NCBI GenBank assembly: GCA_964607765.1
Contig: CAZSNT010000207.1
Span: forward strand, 1 to 16,437
Direction of reading: 5' to 3'
Source of the DNA: CAZSNT01 sp964607765
Lineage (GTDB): Bacteria > Verrucomicrobiota > Lentisphaeria > Oligosphaerales > JABHEG01
Length of the DNA stretch: 16,437 bases
Shown piece by piece: positions 13,020-16,437 of the stretch. The position numbers were made by a program, and so were the translations under genes. The notes beneath the pieces were generated by a model. That model ran no database searches, was not told the DNA's origin, and worked only from the letters and a program-made list of their open reading frames with translations. Within the stretch, counting starts at the first letter, position 1, and every line of letters begins with the position of its first letter.

Positions 13020-14300
13020 TCAACCGCGCTGCCGGATCACCGCTTCGTCGTACTGCTGCATCTCGTTCAGCCAGGCGGGACCAACCGGAACGTCGCTGTT
13101 CAGGCACGCCATGTCCCAGACCGCGCCGAACGGCATGGTCTTCATCTCCTCGAGCAGCGCGAGCTTGCCCGCACCATTGCCGCTGTTCTCCAGATCGCGC
13201 AGGATCGGGGTCGGCTCCAGCAGCGCGTACAGCAGGGCCTTGAGCGCGCACCGCGTGCCGGTTACCCAGGCGCCGATGCGATTGATGCTGGCGTCGAAGA
13301 AGTCCAGAGCAACATTGACGCGCGGCAGCGCGCCGCCCCGGCAGACTTCGAGGAACACGTTGCGCAGGTCATCGTTGAGAATGACTACATGGTCGCTGTC
13401 CCAGCGGATGCCGCGGCTGACGTGCAGCAGCACGTTGTCCAGGAACGTGAGAATGCACGAGAGCTTGTCGTGGATCGTCTCGGTGGGGTGAAAGTGGCCC
13501 ATGTCCAGGCACAGCATGACGTTGTTCTTGACAGCGTAGGACAGGTAGTACTCGTGTGAGCCGACCGTGAAGTCTTCCGTGCCGAGGCCGAATAACTTGC
13601 TTTCTACGGCGTCCTTGCAGTAGGCCGTGTCCACGGGGGCGGCCAGCAATTCGTCCAGGCTGCGCGTCAGGCACTGGCGCGGCCCCCAGCGGTCCACCGG
13701 GTGGTCTTTGCAGCCGTCCGGAATCCAGTGATTCAGCACGCAGGGCCCGCCCTGCGCACGTCCCATCTCCTCGGCGATCCGGCGGCACGCGATCGCGTGA
13801 CGGACCCAGAACGCGCGTACGTCCTCGTCGCAGCTGGACAGCGTGTAGCCGCTGTCGGCCAGAGGATGGGCGAAGTAGGTCGGGTTGAAGTCCAGCGGAA
13901 TACCGTTCGCTTTGCCCCAATCGATCCACTTGCTGAAATGCGCCGCGGTCAGCTGGTCGCGTTCCACCGGGACGCCGCTGGTTTCGGCGTAGATGGCGTG
14001 CAGATTGAATCGCAGTGAGCCGGGGATCAGACTGAACGCTTTGTCGGCATCGGCGCGCAGTTCATCGGCAGTCCGGGCCGGGCCGGGATAGTTCCCCGTG
14101 GCCATGATGCCGCCGCCCGACACACCTTCCTCGTGCACCTCGAAGCCGCTCACATCATCGCCCTGCCAGCAGTGCACCGAGATCGGCGTGGCGGCCAGCG
14201 TGGCCAACGCCGCATCCGTGTCAACGCCCAGGGAGTTGTACTGGGCTTTGGCCTGCTCATAGTTCCGCTCGATGGTCTCTTTGTTGAGCTCTGTGAACAT
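13020..14300 (-). CDS. rhaA: L-rhamnose isomerase RhaA
   Basis: Interconverts L-rhamnose and L-rhamnulose, the first step of rhamnose breakdown; cytoplasmic, Mn-dependent TIM barrel. The 426 residues line up along the whole length with E. coli RhaA (419 aa), including SVHCWQGDDVSGFE (41-54), ATGNYPGPAR (67-76), LNLHAIY-type segment FNLHAIYAE (98-106), GKANGIPLDFNP (129-140), DAVESKLFGLG (230-240), CLDMGHFHPTE (264-274), VSRGIRWDSDHVV (294-306) and LDFFDASINRI (332-342). By the +7 offset to the E. coli numbering, His269, Asp301 and Asp303 are the metal ligands, and all are present. The ATG at 14300 has AGGAG (14315-14311) ten bases upstream. The PHP gene precedes it on the same strand across a repeat-bearing 170-nt gap. 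The kinase and aldolase of the pathway are not in the window. Confidence 0.97.
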   Translation of the reverse strand: MFTELNKETIERNYEQAKAQYNSLGVDTDAALATLAATPISVHCWQGDDVSGFEVHEEGVSGGGIMATGNYPGPARTADELRADADKAFSLIPGSLRFNLHAIYAETSGVPVERDQLTAAHFSKWIDWGKANGIPLDFNPTYFAHPLADSGYTLSSCDEDVRAFWVRHAIACRRIAEEMGRAQGGPCVLNHWIPDGCKDHPVDRWGPRQCLTRSLDELLAAPVDTAYCKDAVESKLFGLGTEDFTVGSHEYYLSYAVKNNVMLCLDMGHFHPTETIHDKLSCILTFLDNVLLHVSRGIRWDSDHVVILNDDLRNVFLEVCRGGALPRVNVALDFFDASINRIGAWVTGTRCALKALLYALLEPTPILRDLENSGNGAGKLALLEEMKTMPFGAVWDMACLNSDVPVGPAWLNEMQQYDEAVIRQRG

Positions 14301-14321
14301 TCGGGCGTGTCTCCTGCGGTG

Positions 14322-14377
14322 TTAGTCGTTAGTCGTTAGTCGTTAGTCGTTAGTCGTTAGTCGTCAGTCGTTAGTCG
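14322..14377. repeat. Heptamer tandem repeat TTAGTCG, eight units
   Basis: Eight consecutive 7-bp units run from 14322 to 14377; seven are exactly TTAGTCG and one (14364-14370) is TCAGTCG. On the minus strand the unit reads CGACTAA. The array lies between the PHP gene end and the rhaA ribosome site, only six bases from that site, so it would be in the rhaA leader. The adjoining stretch (about 14400-14450) has further loose repeats of GACTCAG/TGACTCA type. Copy-number change could alter leader length. Confidence 0.9.
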
Positions 14378-14470
14378 TTGGCCAGCGTTCGGTCCTCGTC
14401 CTCGATCGCCGATGACTCAGTGACTCATGTGCGGTCTCAGTGTCCGGTCTTCAGTTCGGGACGCCTGACA

Positions 14471-15823
14471 TCAGACCTTCCACGCGCCTGCCTTGACCGA
14501 GTCATGGATGCAGTTGCAGGCGCTGTAGGGGGGCATGTCCAAGAGCTTCTGATGCACGTCCGGTGCGGGGCAGGGCAGGGCGCCGACCGCAGCGAAGAAC
14601 GTGTTGCGCGCCGAGCGTGTGGTGAACTCCGCGGCTGCCTGTTCGTCGACGTAGGACAGGTCCGCATAGCGTAGCAGCCGCGTGTGTCCGACCATGACCT
14701 GCGCACCCTCAACGAACGTGGGCAGCCACGGCTTCAGGGGCGCTGCATCGAAGTCGTCCACGAACTTCTGCCCCGGCTTGTTCAGCTCCGTGCCGACGTT
14801 GATGGGCAGGTCGAGGGCCAGCGCCGCTTCGATGTAGCGATTCAGTTCCGCGACCTTTCGCGCCTTGACATCCGGGTCGCTGAAGTTCCAGTTCCGGTCC
14901 GGGATGATGTTGACCGCTGCCACGCCCTTTGCCGTCAGGCACTCGAGCTGCGACTCCGGATCGCTCTCGCCCTCGCTCGTGCCGTCCAGCCACGTGCTCA
15001 TGGGGATGGCACGGCAGTCGAGGATCATCGGGATAACGTCATCAAGGCGCGGGAACGTGGTCTCATCGGGCTGCGCATACCCTACGCCGCCGCGCTTCAT
15101 CAGCTTCGAACGCAGCATGTCCGTGGCGGCATTCGTGTCGGCCACGATGGGCTCCAGCTCAGCCGCCGTCTTCCCGAGCTTGGCCGCCCAGAAAGCGGCG
15201 GTTTCCGAGACACTGCCGCTGTGCAGGGCCAGTGCTCTCTCGTGGAAGGCCCGGACAATGTGCCGCTCGGTTGCATTGTCGAGCGGCGTCAGCGGCAGAA
15301 CGTCCGTGTCGTAGTCCAGTCGCAAGTCGTCGAGGTGCGCGTTAATGCGGCTGATCAGGGCGCGGTTCCGCGTGTGCGAGCGGTCGAGCATGTCGGCGAG
15401 CACAGTCGCGCCGAGGGAGCCGGCACGCGGCTCTTCGACAAAACCCATTCCCATGAAATAGAACACACCCGGTTCGCCCGGCGAATTGATTTCCTGGTCT
15501 GCGTACTCCGCGAAGAACGTGCGGCTCTCGAACCCGGCCGCGCAGCGCATCCCGAGCTGATCGCAGGCCCCAAACAACTCCCCCATGCCGGCCAGCACGT
15601 CGAAGTCGCAGATGGCGATCGCGTGCAGGCCCCGGCGCTTGGCCTCCCACGCAATGCGTGCCGGCGAATACCCCTCGCCGTTGAACGAGAAGAACGTGTG
15701 CAGGTGCATGTTCACCCACTGCGTTTCCGGGGTGGCAGGGACGCCCTCCGTCAGAACTCGGTCAAACGCGCCTTGGCGCACGGCGGCATCGTGGTCGTTC
15801 AGCTGACTCAGCTCGGCTTGCAT
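14471..15823 (-). CDS. PHP-superfamily protein, possible metal-dependent phosphoesterase (450 aa)
   Basis: The N-terminal half shows a PHP fold start: VNMHLHTFFSFNGEGYSP (37-54) contains the HxH metal motif (His40, His42), followed by AKRRGLHAIAICDFDVLAG (61-79) and AGFES (96-100). PHP proteins (histidinol phosphatase, DNA polymerase III PHP domain, RNase AM) normally carry a DH at the second motif (for example TDHD); here it reads CDFD, so one likely ligand is replaced by Phe. Later segments such as VGHTRLLRYADLSYVDEQ (378-395) and the Cys-containing C-terminus are not ones I recognise. The exact function is unknown. It lies upstream of rhaA on the same strand, 170 nt apart, so a role in sugar or sugar-phosphate metabolism is possible by context. 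The ATG at 15823 has only a distant GGAG (15840-15837). Confidence 0.75.
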   Translation of the reverse strand: MQAELSQLNDHDAAVRQGAFDRVLTEGVPATPETQWVNMHLHTFFSFNGEGYSPARIAWEAKRRGLHAIAICDFDVLAGMGELFGACDQLGMRCAAGFESRTFFAEYADQEINSPGEPGVFYFMGMGFVEEPRAGSLGATVLADMLDRSHTRNRALISRINAHLDDLRLDYDTDVLPLTPLDNATERHIVRAFHERALALHSGSVSETAAFWAAKLGKTAAELEPIVADTNAATDMLRSKLMKRGGVGYAQPDETTFPRLDDVIPMILDCRAIPMSTWLDGTSEGESDPESQLECLTAKGVAAVNIIPDRNWNFSDPDVKARKVAELNRYIEAALALDLPINVGTELNKPGQKFVDDFDAAPLKPWLPTFVEGAQVMVGHTRLLRYADLSYVDEQAAAEFTTRSARNTFFAAVGALPCPAPDVHQKLLDMPPYSACNCIHDSVKAGAWKV

Positions 15824-16132
15824 GGCTCGGATGGATCTCCGCTTGGTTGGTTCTTGGCCCTTTGGGCCGTCATTGGAAACATGGAGGAGAACCTTAACCG
15901 TCCCGGGACACTTTTCAAAACGTCGTCTGATGCATCACGCTGCCGTGGCTGTAAGGCCAGCTATGCGGGGTAGGGCGATCATGCCCGTGCCCCCGCCCGT
16001 GCCCGTGCCCGTGCCCCGGCCCCCGCTTCGGTGTCGACATTGACCTCTCGGGCACGGGCACGGGCACGTTGGGAGACTCGCCCCACGTGACCACTACGCC
16101 GTGGATCTGGGGCGCATGTCCCCGTTCTTCTC
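15824..16132. other. Intergenic region upstream of the PHP gene, no gene seen
   Basis: No credible reading frame is visible. A 10-bp palindrome GTCCCGGGAC (15900-15909) lies about 80 bp upstream of the PHP start and could be an operator. On the minus strand TTGAAA (15920-15915) just beyond it resembles a -35 box, but the -10 candidate (TAAGGT) is poor. A small hairpin GGCCC-TTT-GGGCC lies at 15857-15869. The rest is GC-rich hexamer repeat DNA described separately. Confidence 0.4.
15998..16068. repeat. Inverted pair of GCCCGT hexamer arrays forming a 19-bp stem
   Basis: The left arm (15998-16016) is made of CGTGCC-type hexamers and the right arm (16050-16068) is its exact reverse complement over 19 bases; the loop is 33 nt. 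Further CCCGTG units lie upstream from 15983. No T-run follows on either side, so it is not a standard terminator. It may be an expanded simple repeat that was inverted, or a structure separating the PHP and tRNA transcription units, which diverge from here. Confidence 0.8.
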
Positions 16133-16161
16133 TGGACGGGGCATTGTGGCGGCTGTATAGT
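16133..16161 (+). promoter_or_regulatory. Sigma-70-type promoter for tRNA-Gln
   Basis: A -10 hexamer TATAGT (16156-16161, 5/6 match) lies 17 bp after TGGACG (16133-16138, 4/6 match to TTGACA). Transcription would start near 16168, about 33 nt before the mature tRNA. The exact 17-bp spacing and position support the call. Confidence 0.55.
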
Positions 16162-16200
16162 AAACGCTTGCCGAAAACCCACCACAGTTTCTCTTCCGGT

Positions 16201-16274
16201 TACCCCGTGGTGTAATGGTAGCACAACTGGTTTTGGTCCAGTTAGTCCAGGTTCGAATCCTGGCGGGGTAGCCA
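16201..16274 (+). tRNA. trnQ: tRNA-Gln (anticodon UUG) with encoded CCA
   Basis: The sequence folds into a complete cloverleaf. The acceptor stem TACCCCG pairs with CGGGGTA (7/7). The D arm is GTGT-AATGGTA-GCAC, the anticodon stem ACTGG/CCAGT (5/5) with loop TTTTGGT and anticodon TTG, and the T arm CCAGG-TTCGAAT-CCTGG (5/5). The variable loop is 4 nt. The discriminator base is G (16271), followed by a genomic CCA (16272-16274). The U1-A72 pair and G73 are bacterial tRNA-Gln identity features. It decodes CAA, and CAG by wobble. Confidence 0.97.
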
Positions 16275-16388
16275 TTCAGCGCACATCCCAGGCGTTTGGA
16301 TGTGTGTCCGCATCCGCCCCCGGCGCGCCAGGTCAAGGCGCCCTCGCCAAAGCTCCTCCTCCTGCGTAGCTTCCCCAGCCGCTGGTAT
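16275..16388 (+). other. Structured trailer downstream of tRNA-Gln
   Basis: Six bases past the CCA, a 9-bp hairpin (16280-16288 with 16298-16306, one G-T pair, 9-nt loop) begins. A second possible stem GGCGC/GCGCC lies around 16321-16342. No open reading frame with a ribosome site is visible. It may simply be the precursor trailer, or a small RNA cotranscribed with the tRNA. Confidence 0.35.
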
Positions 16389-16431
16389 ACGCCGGGAAGA
16401 CACATCGCAGATGCAGACGGCGTGTTTTTTT
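16389..16431 (+). terminator. Candidate terminator of the tRNA-Gln transcript
   Basis: ACGCCG (16389-16394) pairs perfectly with CGGCGT (16418-16423), and seven Ts (16425-16431) follow at once. The loop is long (23 nt), which weakens it. The position, about 115 nt past the tRNA, fits the end of a short RNA transcript. Confidence 0.45.
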
Positions 16432-16437
16432 CGCTAG

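Noticed and set aside
14684..15973. A 429-codon plus-strand open frame
   Set aside because: Antisense shadow of the PHP gene, with Arg/Val/His-rich composition and no recognisable motif.
15979..16405. Two minus-strand open frames (15979-16275 and 16094-16405) encoding ARIRTW- and GFEPG-containing peptides
   Set aside because: They read through the antisense of the tRNA-Gln gene. These peptide strings are a well-known false-gene artefact of antisense tRNA T arms.

Overview
This GC-rich window (roughly 60-65% G+C by eye) is bacterial chromosome: the genes are densely packed, several have Shine-Dalgarno motifs, and there is a tRNA-Gln gene. No gene fixes the taxon. Three things point to an environmental PVC-type bacterium (Planctomycetes, Lentisphaerae, Kiritimatiellae or Verrucomicrobia) or a neighbouring candidate phylum: the RarA protein fused to an extra C-terminal domain, the sugar isomerase and PHP genes, and intergenic DNA full of 7-bp tandem repeats. 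This placement is an inference. I see no phage, transposase, CRISPR array or resistance gene.

There are four blocks. Block 1 (83-6263, minus strand) reads, in transcription order: a membrane hybrid histidine kinase; pabB-pabC fusion (para-aminobenzoate for folate) 11 nt later; thiE (thiamine phosphate synthase) after a 132-nt gap; and a secreted Arg/Glu/Asp-rich EF-hand protein whose start codon overlaps the thiE stop by 7 nt. Tandem repeats (4 x 13 bp and 4 x 7 bp) follow the last gene up to the left edge.

Block 2 (6548-12767, plus strand) starts after a 284-bp divergent intergenic region. It encodes RarA with a methyltransferase-like C-terminal extension, an IolE-like TIM-barrel sugar isomerase/epimerase, a two-TM K+-channel-like protein with a cytoplasmic RCK module and a non-canonical selectivity filter, a stand-alone soluble RCK paralogue of that channel, and an M55 (DppA-like) protein that has lost N-terminal zinc ligands. 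Spacings of 43, 3, 160 and 59 nt make one transcription unit possible.

Block 3 (13020-15823, minus strand) converges on block 2 across a 252-bp gap holding three hairpins. It encodes a PHP-domain protein and then L-rhamnose isomerase (RhaA), with a TTAGTCG 7-mer array between them. The rhamnose kinase and aldolase are not in the window.

Block 4 (15824-16437) has a 377-bp gap with a 19-bp inverted repeat built from GCCCGT hexamers, then a well-formed promoter, a tRNA-Gln(UUG) gene with an encoded CCA, and a structured trailer ending in a hairpin plus seven Ts.

The most unusual content is the channel/RCK pair with the altered filter, the M55 protein with missing metal ligands, and the repeated use of unrelated 7-bp repeats in separate intergenic gaps.
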